Source: Sorangium cellulosum So0157-2 (GTDB taxonomy: Bacteria > Myxococcota_A > Polyangia > Polyangiales > Polyangiaceae). From it: DNA of 64,000 bases. The position numbers were made by a program, and so were the translations under genes. The stretch covers positions 8,074,001 through 8,138,000 of the forward strand of contig NC_021658.1 in NCBI RefSeq assembly GCF_000418325.1. The letters run 5' to 3'. The notes under the pieces are model-generated. The model did no database searches, had not been told where the DNA came from, and was given only the letters and a program-made list of their open reading frames with translations. Positions 8,681-17,751 of the stretch are shown one piece after another; position 1 is the stretch's first letter, and the number at the start of each line of letters is the position of its first letter.

Positions 8681-9393
8681 GCGAGGCGACGACGATCCCC
8701 GTGCTTCCGTGCGTGTCGATGCCCGAGACCCTGGCGTTTTACGGCGCCCTGGGCTTCGAGGTCACCCACCAGCAGACGACGCCGAACGTGTACGCGGCGA
8801 CGCGCCGGGGCGACGTCCACCTGCACTTCATGGGCCTCAAGAGGCTGGATCCCAGGGAGTCCTACAGCACGTGCCTCGTGCTCGTCCACGAGGTCGAGCG
8901 CCTCCACGAGACCTTCTCGGAGGGCCTGCGGCGGGCGTATGGCAAGGTGCCGGTCGCCGGCTTTCCCCGGATCTCGCGCATGAAGAAGGGGCAGAGTCGC
9001 TTCACGGTGGTCGATGTCGCGGGCAACTCGGTCATCTTCATCCGGCGGGACGCGCCGGACGACGACGACGAGGGGGCCGCCCGGTCGCGCTCGAACTCGA
9101 GGCTGGGCCGGGCGCTGCGCGCGGCGGCGCGGCTGCGCGATTTCAAGAACGACGACGCCGCCGCCGCCAAGGTGCTCGACGTGGCGCTCGCCCGGAAGGA
9201 AGACGCGGACGCCCCGCTCGAGCGAGCGCGCGCCCTCGCGGCGCGGCTCGAGCTCGCCGTCGCCCTGGGCGAGGAGGCGCGGGCGCGCGCGCTGCGCGCC
9301 GAGCTCGACGAGGCGCCGCTCTCCGAGGAGGAGCGCGCGCCAATAAGGCCCCTGCTCGATGCGGTGGACGCGCTCGAGCGATCGCAGCGATAG
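8677..9393 (+). CDS. VOC/glyoxalase-fold protein with helical C-terminal tail
   Basis: 238 residues, ATG inside the stop region of the epoxide hydrolase (ATGA). Residues 1-125 look like a glyoxalase/bleomycin-resistance (VOC) domain: PVLPCVSMPETLAFYGALGF at the start, then FMGLKRLDP, and FTVVDVAGNSVIFIR at the second half. This resembles bleomycin-resistance-like VOC proteins, which bind small molecules or act as metal-dependent enzymes. A charged linker (DDDDEG) leads to an Ala/Arg/Glu-rich helical region (about 140-238) that may be TPR-like. Enzymatic activity is uncertain; co-transcription with an epoxide hydrolase suggests a detoxification role. Confidence 0.85.
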   Translation: MSEATTIPVLPCVSMPETLAFYGALGFEVTHQQTTPNVYAATRRGDVHLHFMGLKRLDPRESYSTCLVLVHEVERLHETFSEGLRRAYGKVPVAGFPRISRMKKGQSRFTVVDVAGNSVIFIRRDAPDDDDEGAARSRSNSRLGRALRAAARLRDFKNDDAAAAKVLDVALARKEDADAPLERARALAARLELAVALGEEARARALRAELDEAPLSEEERAPIRPLLDAVDALERSQR

Positions 9394-9875
9394 GAGCGCG
9401 GCGCCGCGGCTCGTCGCTTGTCGTGCTGGGCTGCTGCCGAGCCGCCCGGCCTCCTCCCTCCCTGGGGTCCTACGTTCCTTCCCGCCTTTGCCCCTCACGT
9501 CCAGCACGTTCCGACGCGGTCCGAGACCGCTCCGCTGCGACACGCTTTCCGCCATCCGGAGCGAGATTCTCGCGCGAGACGCACGACGCACGAACATTGA
9601 TAATTTCGTGAGCCGAACCGGAATGGCATCGATGCATTGAGGGCTCACAGCAGATTGGGCTTTCCTGTCCTCACCGACCCAAGTATGGATTCGGCGTGCG
9701 CGATCTCCGTTCTCTCGATCGACGCGTGCGCCGCGCGCCCCGGCCGCGCGGGCCCGTCGGCGTGAACCGGCGTGAGCGCGAGGAGCGGTTGGAGAGGCAG
9801 CGTCGAGCGGTCAGCGCGGCGCAGTGATCCCTGTCCGACGGCCAGACCGAAACACGCCAGAAAAGGGCCACGACG
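9394..9875. other. Intergenic region, no gene seen
   Basis: About 480 bp with no convincing coding frame on either strand. A short AT-richer patch (about 9590-9640) may hold promoter elements for the lipoprotein gene downstream, but no clear -35/-10 pair could be assigned. Confidence 0.6.
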
Positions 9876-10922
9876 ATGACGACAAGGAAGTACCCGATCT
9901 CGCTTGCGCTCGCGCTCGCTGCTGCCGGGAGCTTCGCAGGCTGCTGGAACAGCGGCCCCGTCCAGATGTTCTCGTGCGACGTCCCGTGCTACGGCCTGGA
10001 CGCTTACGAGTGCGACAAGCCGTGCGCCGTGTGCGAGGGCGCATGCGTGGAGCTGCCCTACCTCGGGTTCGACGATCCCATCCTGCTCTGGAGGGGCGAC
10101 CCGGCCGACGGGGCGTCTGCGCCGGAGTGCCCCGCGGAGACGCCAGAGGTCGTGTTCGACGGCTACGGGGGATTCGCCGAGGCGCACAGCTGCCCGACAT
10201 GCCGCTGCATGCAGCCCGCCTGCGAGCTGCCGCCGGCCCTCCGGGGGCGCGCCTCGGCCACGTGCGACGGGACGACGCCCATGTCGTTCGACGCCCCCGA
10301 CGGGTGGAACGGCGCGTGCGCCACGGTCGCCTCGGGCGAGCTCGGCTCGCTGGTCATCCCGGCGCCGACGGTGAGCCCCTGCGCGCCGACGATCGATCCG
10401 GGTGGGCCGCCGCCCGAGCTGCCTGCCCCGTTCAGCGTGCGGGCGCGCGGCTGCTCGGGCCCGGCCGACGAGCGCGCATGCGCCGATCCCTCGAAGATGT
10501 GCGTCGCTTCCCCCGCGCAGCGACCGGAGGGCTTCGCGATATGCATCCGCTACCTCCGCCAGGGCGAGCCGAAATGCCCGGAGCACTACCCCGAGCTGCA
10601 AGCGCTCTACACGGGCTTCGACGACACGCGCAGCTGCTCGCCGTGCGGGTGCGATCCGCCCGAGGGCAGCGCGTGCTCCGCGTTCGTGTCGATCTACGGG
10701 GACGGCAGCTGCCGCCGGCTGCTCGGCGCCGAGACCGCGACGCTGACCGGGCCGAAGTGCGTCGCAGGGCCGGACCTGGAGCTCGGGAGCATGACGGCGG
10801 AGTGGGTCACGAACGAGCCCGGCACATGCGCCCCGACCGGCGGAGTCGCCACGGGGGAAGTGACACCCACGGGAGCCACGTATTTTTGCTGCCAGTCCGA
10901 GGAGGTCGTCGCCATCCCCTGA
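9876..10922 (+). CDS. Cys-rich secreted lipoprotein, function unknown
   Basis: 348 residues. The N-terminus is a lipoprotein signal: MTTRKYP, hydrophobic core, then SFAGC with Cys at residue 22. The mature protein is very Cys-rich, with clusters such as CDKPCAVCEGAC, CPTCRCMQPAC and CSPCGCDPPEGSAC. The last two look like an internally repeated module (about 105-130 and 250-280), probably disulphide-bonded outside the cytoplasm. No catalytic motif is recognised. Myxobacterial genomes encode many such Cys-rich surface lipoproteins; the role is unknown. The gene stands alone, 150 bp before another lipoprotein gene. Confidence 0.75.
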   Translation: MTTRKYPISLALALAAAGSFAGCWNSGPVQMFSCDVPCYGLDAYECDKPCAVCEGACVELPYLGFDDPILLWRGDPADGASAPECPAETPEVVFDGYGGFAEAHSCPTCRCMQPACELPPALRGRASATCDGTTPMSFDAPDGWNGACATVASGELGSLVIPAPTVSPCAPTIDPGGPPPELPAPFSVRARGCSGPADERACADPSKMCVASPAQRPEGFAICIRYLRQGEPKCPEHYPELQALYTGFDDTRSCSPCGCDPPEGSACSAFVSIYGDGSCRRLLGAETATLTGPKCVAGPDLELGSMTAEWVTNEPGTCAPTGGVATGEVTPTGATYFCCQSEEVVAIP

Positions 10923-11075
10923 TGACCTCGCTCGCCGCTCACGCCTGCTCGACCCGGACACGCACCTCTGTCCTTCGCAGAGCGCAGGTGCCCTTTTCAC
11001 CCGGGACGCTACTTCGTGTACCCGGGCGCGCGCTTCGCGGCTATAGAAGCGAATCACGCGGAAGGGAGAGCGGAT

Positions 11076-12077
11076 ATGCGAATCGCACGATGGTGCTTCT
11101 GGATGGCGCTCGCGGCGAGCGGCTGCAGCGCGTCCGGCGACGGTACGTCCCCGGCAGACACCAGCCAGACCACAGGGGCCGGCGATAGCAGTGGCAACGG
11201 CGCCGGCAGCGGCGAAGACAACGGCAGCGGCGCGGGCGGCCAGGACGAGACGTTCGGCGCCGGCGCCGGGACCGGCGGGAGCGATGGGGGTGGCGAGAGT
11301 GAGGACGCCGACAGCCGGTGCATCGAGCGGGCGGCCCTCGTGTACGTGCTCTCGCAGGACAACGAGCTCTACAGCTTCAGGCCGGATCGCAAGGAGTTCA
11401 CGAAGGTTGGTGTCCTGGGTTGCCAAACCAGCATGCATCCCAACTCGATGGCGGTCGATCGCGACGCGGTGGCGTGGGTCAACTACGTCTATAGCGACGA
11501 CAGCGAGGGCACGCTGTTCAAGGTCAGCACCGAGGACGCGAGCTGCGAGCCCACGGACATGTCGCTCTCGGAGGGGTGGTCCCGGTTGGGGATGGGCTTC
11601 TCGAGCGATCTCTCCCGCCCGGACGCGGAGCAGCTGTTCGTGGCGGGCGCGACCGGCACGCCGGGCGTCGGGCTCGGGAGGATCGACGGCGCATCGGTGA
11701 CGCCGGTCGGGGAGTTCAGCGGCTCGCTGCGCGGCGCCTCGGCGGAGCTCACCGGCACGGGCGATGGACGCCTCTTCGGCTTCTTCACCACCACGCCGGT
11801 CCAGCTCGCCGAGATCGACAAGGAGACCGGCGAGATCCTCGAGGCCACGGATCTGCCGGGCATCGAGACCCCCAGCGCGTGGGCGTTCTCCTTCTGGGGT
11901 GGCGACTTCTATTTCTATACCGCGCCGGATGAGTTCCAGTCGCCGTCGCGGACCACCAACGTGAGCCGCTATCGCCCCTCGGACGGCTCGATCGATCCCG
12001 ACTACATGACGAACATCGGCTTCCGCATCGTCGGCGCCGGCGTCTCGACCTGCGCCCCGCTCGAGGTGCCGCGCTGA
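11076..12077 (+). CDS. Secreted lipoprotein with Gly/Ser/Asp linker, possibly beta-propeller
   Basis: 333 residues from the ATG at 11076, which is preceded by AAGGGAGAG at good spacing. The signal MRIARWCFWMALAASGC ends in a lipobox Cys at 17. Residues 18-80 are a Gly/Ser/Asp/Thr linker. The rest has recurring short strands and phrases such as LVYVLSQDNELYSF, NSMAVDRDAVAWVNY and GTLFKVS, similar in style to beta-propeller proteins that track stored values. No enzyme motif was found. An adhesive or sensory surface role is only a guess. Confidence 0.75.
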   Translation: MRIARWCFWMALAASGCSASGDGTSPADTSQTTGAGDSSGNGAGSGEDNGSGAGGQDETFGAGAGTGGSDGGGESEDADSRCIERAALVYVLSQDNELYSFRPDRKEFTKVGVLGCQTSMHPNSMAVDRDAVAWVNYVYSDDSEGTLFKVSTEDASCEPTDMSLSEGWSRLGMGFSSDLSRPDAEQLFVAGATGTPGVGLGRIDGASVTPVGEFSGSLRGASAELTGTGDGRLFGFFTTTPVQLAEIDKETGEILEATDLPGIETPSAWAFSFWGGDFYFYTAPDEFQSPSRTTNVSRYRPSDGSIDPDYMTNIGFRIVGAGVSTCAPLEVPR

Positions 12078-12325
12078 GGGTCTGCCAGGCGCGCCATGGC
12101 GCGCCTTCGCGCATCGGTGGACGACAGGCGCATCAAAGCCCGCGTCGGGCCGCACGTGCAAGGGTCGCCCCTCGGGCGCTCCCCGACGCGCCCTAGGCCG
12201 TGAGACCGAGGCCATCGGGAACGGATGCGGCCCCGGTGAATCCGATCCTCGCGGTACAGACGTCTACCGCTCCGGCGTCCGCGGCCTCACGTTCGGTGTG
12301 CCCGACCAGGCGTGGAGGTGCTGCG

Positions 12326-12925
12326 ATGCGGATGAGGCTGCTCCCTGTGCTCTTGCTCGCGCTCGCCCTGCCGCTCACCGCGGCGTGCGGGGCGGCGCCG
12401 GGCGCCGATCACCCGGCGCGCGAGGACATCTTCGAGGCTGCGGGGCCGAGCGAGTTCATCCTGCTCACCGCCCGGGGCGAGCTCGTGAGCGCCGACGTCG
12501 AGCCGGGGCGCGTCGTCGGGCCGGACGTGAGCCTGGGCGTGTACCCGGCGGACGGCGAGCGCGACGGGCAGGCGGTCCGGGGCGTCGCCTTCGACCGGCC
12601 CGTCAGCGTCACCGCGACCGGCCAGGCCGCGACCGGCATCGTCGGCGCCATGCCGCTTCAACTCTCGGTGACCCGGGCGGAGGCAGGGCTCCGCGCGCGC
12701 GGCCTCGTGGCCGGCGCCCTCTCCGACTACCGGCTGGACGACCGGCAGCTCACCGGTCGCATCGGGCGATGCAGCTACGAGCTCACCCGGACCGGGCGCA
12801 CCTACGACGGTGCGCGCAGCTGCGGAGGCCAGCCCCATCGCGCGACCGTCCTCCTGCCACGCGGGCTGTCCTCGTGGAACGACGCCGCGCTCGCGACCAC
12901 GCTGGGGCTGCTCCTCGGCGCCTGA
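12326..12925 (+). CDS. Small secreted lipoprotein, function unknown
   Basis: 199 residues. The ATG at 12326 is preceded by GGAGGTG and starts a lipoprotein signal (MRMRLLPVLLLALALPLTAAC, lipid Cys at 21). The mature part is about 178 residues, probably mostly beta-strand (SEFILLTARGELVSADVEPG, GIVGAMPLQLSVTR) with two further Cys (RCSYEL, SCGG) that may form a disulphide. It matches no family I can name. The roughly 250 bp upstream contain no gene. Confidence 0.7.
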   Translation: MRMRLLPVLLLALALPLTAACGAAPGADHPAREDIFEAAGPSEFILLTARGELVSADVEPGRVVGPDVSLGVYPADGERDGQAVRGVAFDRPVSVTATGQAATGIVGAMPLQLSVTRAEAGLRARGLVAGALSDYRLDDRQLTGRIGRCSYELTRTGRTYDGARSCGGQPHRATVLLPRGLSSWNDAALATTLGLLLGA

Positions 12926-13115
12926 GCGCGCCGCCAGCCGTCGCGTGGCGCGTCGCGCGGCGCGCGTGGCGAATGACAGGCCGCGCAGCGGCTGCTAGAG
13001 CTCGGGTCCACCTGGCAGGACGAGCGCCGAGAGCCCGCCGGGCACGGAAAGGCCGAGCCTCCTGGGCCCCAGGCCTCGGAGGTTCTTTCTTCGCGCCGTA
13101 CCCTCCTCTATCTCC

Positions 13116-14474
13116 GTGACGAAGCCCAGATCCGATGGAAACGCGCCGGGCAGGCCGGCCGCGGCGACGCCACCCACCCTCCTCGAGGGGCGCTCCGCGC
13201 CCATCCCGATCGGACCGCGGCTCGAGGCCGTGCTCGAGCTCGCGTACCGCGCGCGGCGCGCGGTGCTGCTCGAGGGCCCGACCGGGATCGGCAAGAGCGA
13301 GCTCGTCCGGCAGCTCGCCGAGCGGCTCGGCATCGCCACGGTCGTGCTCGACCTGAGCCTCCTCGAGCCGCCCGACCTCGTGGGCCTGCCGGTCATCCGG
13401 GACAACCGGACCGCCTACGCGGCGCCGTCGGTGCTGCCCCAGGACGGCGCCGGCATCCTGATGCTCGAGGAGCTCAACCGGGCGGAGCGGTACATCCAGC
13501 AGCCGGCGCTCCAGCTGCTCAGCGCCCGGCGGCTGCACGAGTACGAGCTGCCCGCGGGCTGGGTGTGCTTCGCCGCCGTGAACCCAGAGTCGGCCGACTA
13601 CCAGGTGACCCCGCTCGATCGCGCGCTCCGGGCGCGCTTCCTCAACCTGAACGTCCGCGCGGACCGGGCATCCTGGCTCGCCTGGGCGCAGGTGAACGGG
13701 ATCCACCCGGGCGTGATCGCGCTGGCGCAGGCGCACGAGCGCATCCTGGACGACGTCCCGCCGCGCACCTGGACGTACGCGTCGCAGGTGCTGAGCGCGC
13801 TCCGCCCCGAGGAGCTCGCGGACGGCGTGCTGCTGCGCGACGCGCTCGGCGGGTACCTGCCGCCGAGCTGGGTGGAGCTCCTGCTCGCGTCGAAGGACTC
13901 CTGGTCGACGCGGCTGCCGTTCGACCTGCGCGCGCTGCTGGCCGACTACGGGCCGACGTCGCCCGCGGGCAAGGCGCTGCGCGCCGCGCGCGAGCGCGGG
14001 GAGACCGACCGCTTCGACGAGGTGACGACGCGGCTCGCGCCGCTGCTCGAGGGGCCGGAGGTCGGCGTGCTCGCGGCGCAGCGGAAGCTGTCGCTCGCGG
14101 CGTTCGAGGCGCTGCTCGCCGACCTGCCCGGCGACCACCGCGAGCGCCTCCAGGACGCGCTCGGCGGCAACGCGACCGCGACGCAGCTCATCGACGTCCG
14201 CCCCGAGGAGCTGCTCCAGAACTACGCGGGCAGCGCCGCCGAGCAGAAGGTGCTGGCGTGGCGCGCCGATGCGCTGCGGCAGCACCGGGTGGGGCTCGTC
14301 GTGACCGCGCTGTCGGCGCACCTGTCGCAGCAGGCGAAGCTCGTCGAGGTGCGGCGGAGCAACGTCGCGCGGGCGTGCCTGGGCCAGCTGCTCGCGCAGC
14401 TGCCGGAGCGCTGGGCCCTCCGGCTGGCGGGGGCGCTGAAGAAGCACGGCGTCACGCCCATCCGGCCGCAATGA
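13116..14474 (+). CDS. MoxR-type AAA+ ATPase
   Basis: 452 residues from a GTG. Walker A is GPTGIGKS (about residue 53), Walker B ILMLEELNRA (about 115), and AAVNP (about 150) looks like sensor 1. The order and spacing fit the MoxR branch of AAA+ ATPases, which act as chaperones or remodelling motors and usually work with a VWA-domain partner. That partner is the next gene, which overlaps by four bases (ATGA). The C-terminal 200 residues are helical and not assigned. Together the two probably form a cytoplasmic MoxR-VWA complex; the client is unknown. Confidence 0.88.
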   Translation: MTKPRSDGNAPGRPAAATPPTLLEGRSAPIPIGPRLEAVLELAYRARRAVLLEGPTGIGKSELVRQLAERLGIATVVLDLSLLEPPDLVGLPVIRDNRTAYAAPSVLPQDGAGILMLEELNRAERYIQQPALQLLSARRLHEYELPAGWVCFAAVNPESADYQVTPLDRALRARFLNLNVRADRASWLAWAQVNGIHPGVIALAQAHERILDDVPPRTWTYASQVLSALRPEELADGVLLRDALGGYLPPSWVELLLASKDSWSTRLPFDLRALLADYGPTSPAGKALRAARERGETDRFDEVTTRLAPLLEGPEVGVLAAQRKLSLAAFEALLADLPGDHRERLQDALGGNATATQLIDVRPEELLQNYAGSAAEQKVLAWRADALRQHRVGLVVTALSAHLSQQAKLVEVRRSNVARACLGQLLAQLPERWALRLAGALKKHGVTPIRPQ

Positions 14475-15757
14475 GGCGGGGCGACGAGGCGGCGAAGCCG
14501 GCGCTCGCGGCGGCCAAGCCGGCGCCCGAGCGCGCGGAGCGCCGCGAGGTGCCCGAGGACGAGCTCGCGGCGTGGCTCGACGCGTTCGTGCGCGATCCGG
14601 GGTTTCTGGAGCGGTATCCCTGCTACGCGGCGATCCTCGGGCGGCTCGCGCCGGTCGCGGACCCCTCGGTCAGGCGCATGGCGGTCTCGATGTTCGAGGG
14701 CCGCTTCTTCCTCCACGTCAACGTGGAGTCGTTCATGAACGAGCCCGTGTTCCTGCGCGGCGTGCTCCTGCACGAGGTGCACCACGTGGCGCTCGGGCAC
14801 CTCTGCCACCCCAAGTTCGCGGGCGCGGACGAGCCCGAGCTCATGGATCTCGCCCTGGAGATGTCGGCCAACGAGTACATCGAGGAGCCGCTGCCCGACC
14901 CGATCCGGTGGCAGCCCTACGCCCCGCTCGGGCTGCGCGGCGGCCAGAGCACCCTCGAGCGGTACGAGCTGCTCGTGCGCGGGGCGCGCGAGGGCAAGCT
15001 CCCGCAGCGGGGCGGCGAGGCCGTCGACGACCACCGCGTGCTGCGCCGCCCCTCGCGGGAGCCGGGCGCGGTGGAGCAGACGCGGCAGCTCCTGCTGCGC
15101 GCCGCCGAGGAGGCGGGCGCGCTCGCGGGCGACGGCGACCCGGCGGATCTGCCCGGCCTGACGCTCGCGGGCAAGACGCCCGGCCGGCTCATCGAGGAGC
15201 TCACCGACGTGCTCGGCCCGCGCGCGACCCCGCTCGACTGGAAGACCGCGCTGCGGATGTTCGTGGCGCGGGAGCGCGCCCCGGTGCACACGTACGCGCG
15301 GCCGAACCGGCGCTTCCCCGGCCGCGTCGGCGAGGTGCCCGGGAGGACGTACGCGCCCCGGGCCATCGCGAAGCCGTCGGTGCTCGTGGCGATCGACACG
15401 TCGATGAGCATGCGGCGGGACGAGCTCGAGGAGATCGCGCGGCAGCTGCAGGCGATGAGCGAGGTCGCGCGCATCACCGTGGCCGAGTGCGACACGGAGA
15501 TCGGGCGCGTGTACGCCTTCGACGGGCGGCTCGGCGACGTGGGCGGCCGCGGCGGGACCGATCTGCGGCCGGTGTTCGCGCCGGAGTTCCTGGCGGCCCG
15601 GCGGGTCTCCGGCGTCATTTACTTCACGGACGGCGTCGGCCCCACGCCGCCGGCGCCGCCGCCGCTGCCGGTGCTGTGGATCCTGACGAAGCCGCTCGAG
15701 TTCGCGTGCCCGTGGGGGCAGCGGGCGTGGCTGGATCGGAAGCCGCGGCGGGGGTGA
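14471..15757 (+). CDS. Putative metallopeptidase with VWA domain (DUF2201 type)
   Basis: 428 residues. The N-terminal half carries a zincin-like motif HEVHHVALGH (HExxH, about residue 100) and NEYIEE, as in the putative-metallopeptidase domain of DUF2201 proteins. The C-terminal part is a von Willebrand A fold with the MIDAS motif DTSMS (about 310), plus GGRGGTD and FTDG. The start overlaps the MoxR ATPase stop, so the two are translationally coupled. By analogy with RavA-ViaA and other MoxR-VWA pairs, the VWA protein would be the ATPase adaptor or substrate-side partner, here with a probable peptidase site. Peptidase activity is inferred from HExxH only. Confidence 0.85.
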   Translation: MRRGDEAAKPALAAAKPAPERAERREVPEDELAAWLDAFVRDPGFLERYPCYAAILGRLAPVADPSVRRMAVSMFEGRFFLHVNVESFMNEPVFLRGVLLHEVHHVALGHLCHPKFAGADEPELMDLALEMSANEYIEEPLPDPIRWQPYAPLGLRGGQSTLERYELLVRGAREGKLPQRGGEAVDDHRVLRRPSREPGAVEQTRQLLLRAAEEAGALAGDGDPADLPGLTLAGKTPGRLIEELTDVLGPRATPLDWKTALRMFVARERAPVHTYARPNRRFPGRVGEVPGRTYAPRAIAKPSVLVAIDTSMSMRRDELEEIARQLQAMSEVARITVAECDTEIGRVYAFDGRLGDVGGRGGTDLRPVFAPEFLAARRVSGVIYFTDGVGPTPPAPPPLPVLWILTKPLEFACPWGQRAWLDRKPRRG

Positions 15758-15758
15758 T

Positions 15759-15788
15759 CCGACCGGGGTTGACCCGACCGGGGTTGAC
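15759..15788. repeat. Short 15-bp repeat with GGGGTTG core
   Basis: Two copies of CCGACCGGGGTTGAC start at 15759 and 15774, directly after the VWA gene stop. The core resembles those of the arrays at 6758-7140 and 63392-64000. Confidence 0.7.
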
Positions 15789-15856
15789 CGGACTGGTGGC
15801 ATGCTCCCGGTCGTCCGCGTGGTGTAACAAGGCGTGGAGCAGCGACGGGGAGCACC

Positions 15857-16864
15857 ATGGCGCGTACGGACAAGACGAGGACCGCGCAACCTGGGACGGC
15901 CGCAGCCAGCCGAGACCGAAGCGCGCTGACCGGACGTGTGCAGGGCTCACCGAAGCGGGGGCCCTATGGCGACTGGTCCGAGGAGGTGGTCGAGCACCTG
16001 GACCGCGAATTCCGGAAGTTCCGGGCGCTCAAGACCCTGGAGCTCGGTCCCGAGCTGGAGATCGCCATATGCCATGCGCTCAGGAGATGCTTGCCCGGGC
16101 GCGCCGGCATCTGTCGCGGTTGGGTGGTGGACGTCGCCGGCGATCAGCAAGGCGACGACATCATCATCTACGACGCCGCGCGCTTCCCGACGTTGCGCGC
16201 GCTGGGAGGCGACCTCGCCATCCGGGAGCGCGTGCCGGCCGAGGCCGTGCTCGCCTACATTGAGGTCAAGCACACGCTCTACGCCCAGGCGAAGGTGCCC
16301 GACAAGAACCAGGGGCAGTCGCTCGTGACGGCGTGTCGTCAGGTCGCAGCCGTGAAGCAGCTGAAGCGCGCCCCCGTACCGCTCGAGATGATCACGCCGA
16401 GGATCGGCCTCCCAGACGGATCCATCAAGCGGCGCCCCGGATTCCCCGCGATCCGCAACCCCTGGTATGCGGCCGTCTGGGCGCTGAATGTCCGGGTCGA
16501 CAGGCACCTGAAGCACGACCCAGCCGAGGCCGTGAAGCAGCGCATCGCCGAGATCCGGAGCGCCGGCACCCGCGGCGCGCACCTGCCGGATGTGATCGCC
16601 GCGGGCTCGGTCCTGACGACGCCCGCGTTGCGCGGCGAGAGGTCGATGGATCCGCGCCCCTTCATCGCGCGAGATACGAAGCTCGTCATCACGAACGGCA
16701 TGAAGGCGCTGGGCGCCGCCGTGTGGCATCTCTCGTGGGCGATCGACGACATGCTCCTCGGCGAGATCCCCTGGCGGCGCGTGCTCGCCAAGCAGCTCCA
16801 GAGGGCGGAGGATGAGCATGGAAGCGTCCGGCTCGATCTCACCCGTCCCCGACGCAGGATCTGA
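15857..16864 (+). CDS. DUF6602-like protein with PD-(D/E)XK nuclease-like core
   Basis: 335 residues; the ATG is preceded by GGGGAG at six bases. The central part reads GDQQGDDIIIYDA, then about 40 residues later LAYIEVKHTL. This D...(D/E)xK arrangement with a following helix is what DUF6602 proteins show and is compatible with a PD-(D/E)XK nuclease fold. The N-terminal basic tail (about 1-35) is probably flexible; the C-terminus is helical. DUF6602 proteins are uncharacterised. The following two genes on the same strand have no known function, so this may be a small mobile or defence-like cassette. Nuclease activity is a structural inference. Confidence 0.65.
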   Translation: MARTDKTRTAQPGTAAASRDRSALTGRVQGSPKRGPYGDWSEEVVEHLDREFRKFRALKTLELGPELEIAICHALRRCLPGRAGICRGWVVDVAGDQQGDDIIIYDAARFPTLRALGGDLAIRERVPAEAVLAYIEVKHTLYAQAKVPDKNQGQSLVTACRQVAAVKQLKRAPVPLEMITPRIGLPDGSIKRRPGFPAIRNPWYAAVWALNVRVDRHLKHDPAEAVKQRIAEIRSAGTRGAHLPDVIAAGSVLTTPALRGERSMDPRPFIARDTKLVITNGMKALGAAVWHLSWAIDDMLLGEIPWRRVLAKQLQRAEDEHGSVRLDLTRPRRRI

Positions 16865-17010
16865 CCGGGGATCTCGCGCCCGCGACAGCGCTCCTCCCAC
16901 CGAAGCGACACGCACACTTCACCCGTTTCACCCACCAAAAACTCCACAAATCGACCCAGAAACGATAATTATTTCGACGATTTCACAAAGGCGACATAGA
17001 TCACTTTTCT
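16865..17010. promoter_or_regulatory. AT-rich intergenic region, probable promoter
   Basis: 146 bp with clearly lower GC than its surroundings, especially 16930-17010 (ACGATAATTATTTCGACGAT and following). This suggests a separate promoter for the downstream pair and possibly foreign origin. No -35/-10 pair is assigned. Confidence 0.4.
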
Positions 17011-17751
17011 GTGGCAGGACGTGCTGCACGGAAGAAGGGCAGTACCGGGAAGCGGTTGGAGGAGCCGGCGTCGCGGGGTAGCGGTGTGACGCTCGATTCG
17101 CTGGAAGCCGTGGTCCACGCCAGCGCCTCCCCAGGGGCATGGCGCCGGCTCGTCGCGGACACCGGCATGTCGTCGATGCCGGGCGCGGGCACGACTCAGC
17201 GAAACGCCGACTATGCGGCGTATTTCTACGCGCTCCCGACCGGCGCGAGCGGCCCGCTGTATCTGTATGGCGACCTGCGCCCGGTGCCTGGCGCCGCGGC
17301 GAACGCGCGGCTCAAGCTGCGCTGGGAGCTGCTGCCCGATGGGCCGAAACCGCAGCAGATCAAGCGCTCCAGCCGCGCGGTCGGCGGGTGGCCCGAGGTG
17401 CTGCGACGCGTCGCGGCTGGCTGGCCGGGGACGCCCGGGAAAGAGGCCGTGAGCGTCGATGTGACGGTGACCTTTGTCATCGACGAGGCGGTCCACGCGC
17501 CGGTCCCGGCGCTCAGGCTCAAGCAAAATCCGGTGCGTCAGAGCGGATACGAGCTGGCCCAGACCGCGGTCGCATGGTCGCTCGATCCGCCGAGCGGCCC
17601 GGTGCACCGGCTGTCCGTGGCTCGGCTCCGCGAGAGCGAGTTCGTCGTCACGGCCTCGGGGCGCCATACGCTGCCGCTGGGCCCGGATATCGCGGAAGCG
17701 CTGGAAGGTGCCGTATGGCAAGGCGTCGCCAGGTTTCTCAAGACGCCGTGA
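17011..17751 (+). CDS. Hypothetical protein in DUF6602 cassette
   Basis: 246 residues from a GTG that directly follows an AT-rich stretch. The first 20 residues are basic (AGRAARKKGSTGKRLEE). The remainder alternates predicted beta-strands (YLYGDLRPVPG, LKLRWELLPDG, VSVDVTVTFVIDEAVH, HRLSVARLRESEFVVTA) with one helix near the end. There is no signal peptide or membrane segment. I recognise no domain. It overlaps the next gene by four bases (GTGA), so the two are translationally coupled. With the DUF6602-like gene upstream it makes a three-gene unit of unknown purpose. Confidence 0.65.
   Translation: MAGRAARKKGSTGKRLEEPASRGSGVTLDSLEAVVHASASPGAWRRLVADTGMSSMPGAGTTQRNADYAAYFYALPTGASGPLYLYGDLRPVPGAAANARLKLRWELLPDGPKPQQIKRSSRAVGGWPEVLRRVAAGWPGTPGKEAVSVDVTVTFVIDEAVHAPVPALRLKQNPVRQSGYELAQTAVAWSLDPPSGPVHRLSVARLRESEFVVTASGRHTLPLGPDIAEALEGAVWQGVARFLKTP

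Noticed and set aside
12078..12325. Possible small gene between lipoproteins
   Set aside because: No start with a ribosome site and no protein-like stretch; treated as intergenic.
16865..17010. Specific promoter boxes in the AT-rich region
   Set aside because: Several -10-like sequences are possible but none has a -35 at proper spacing.
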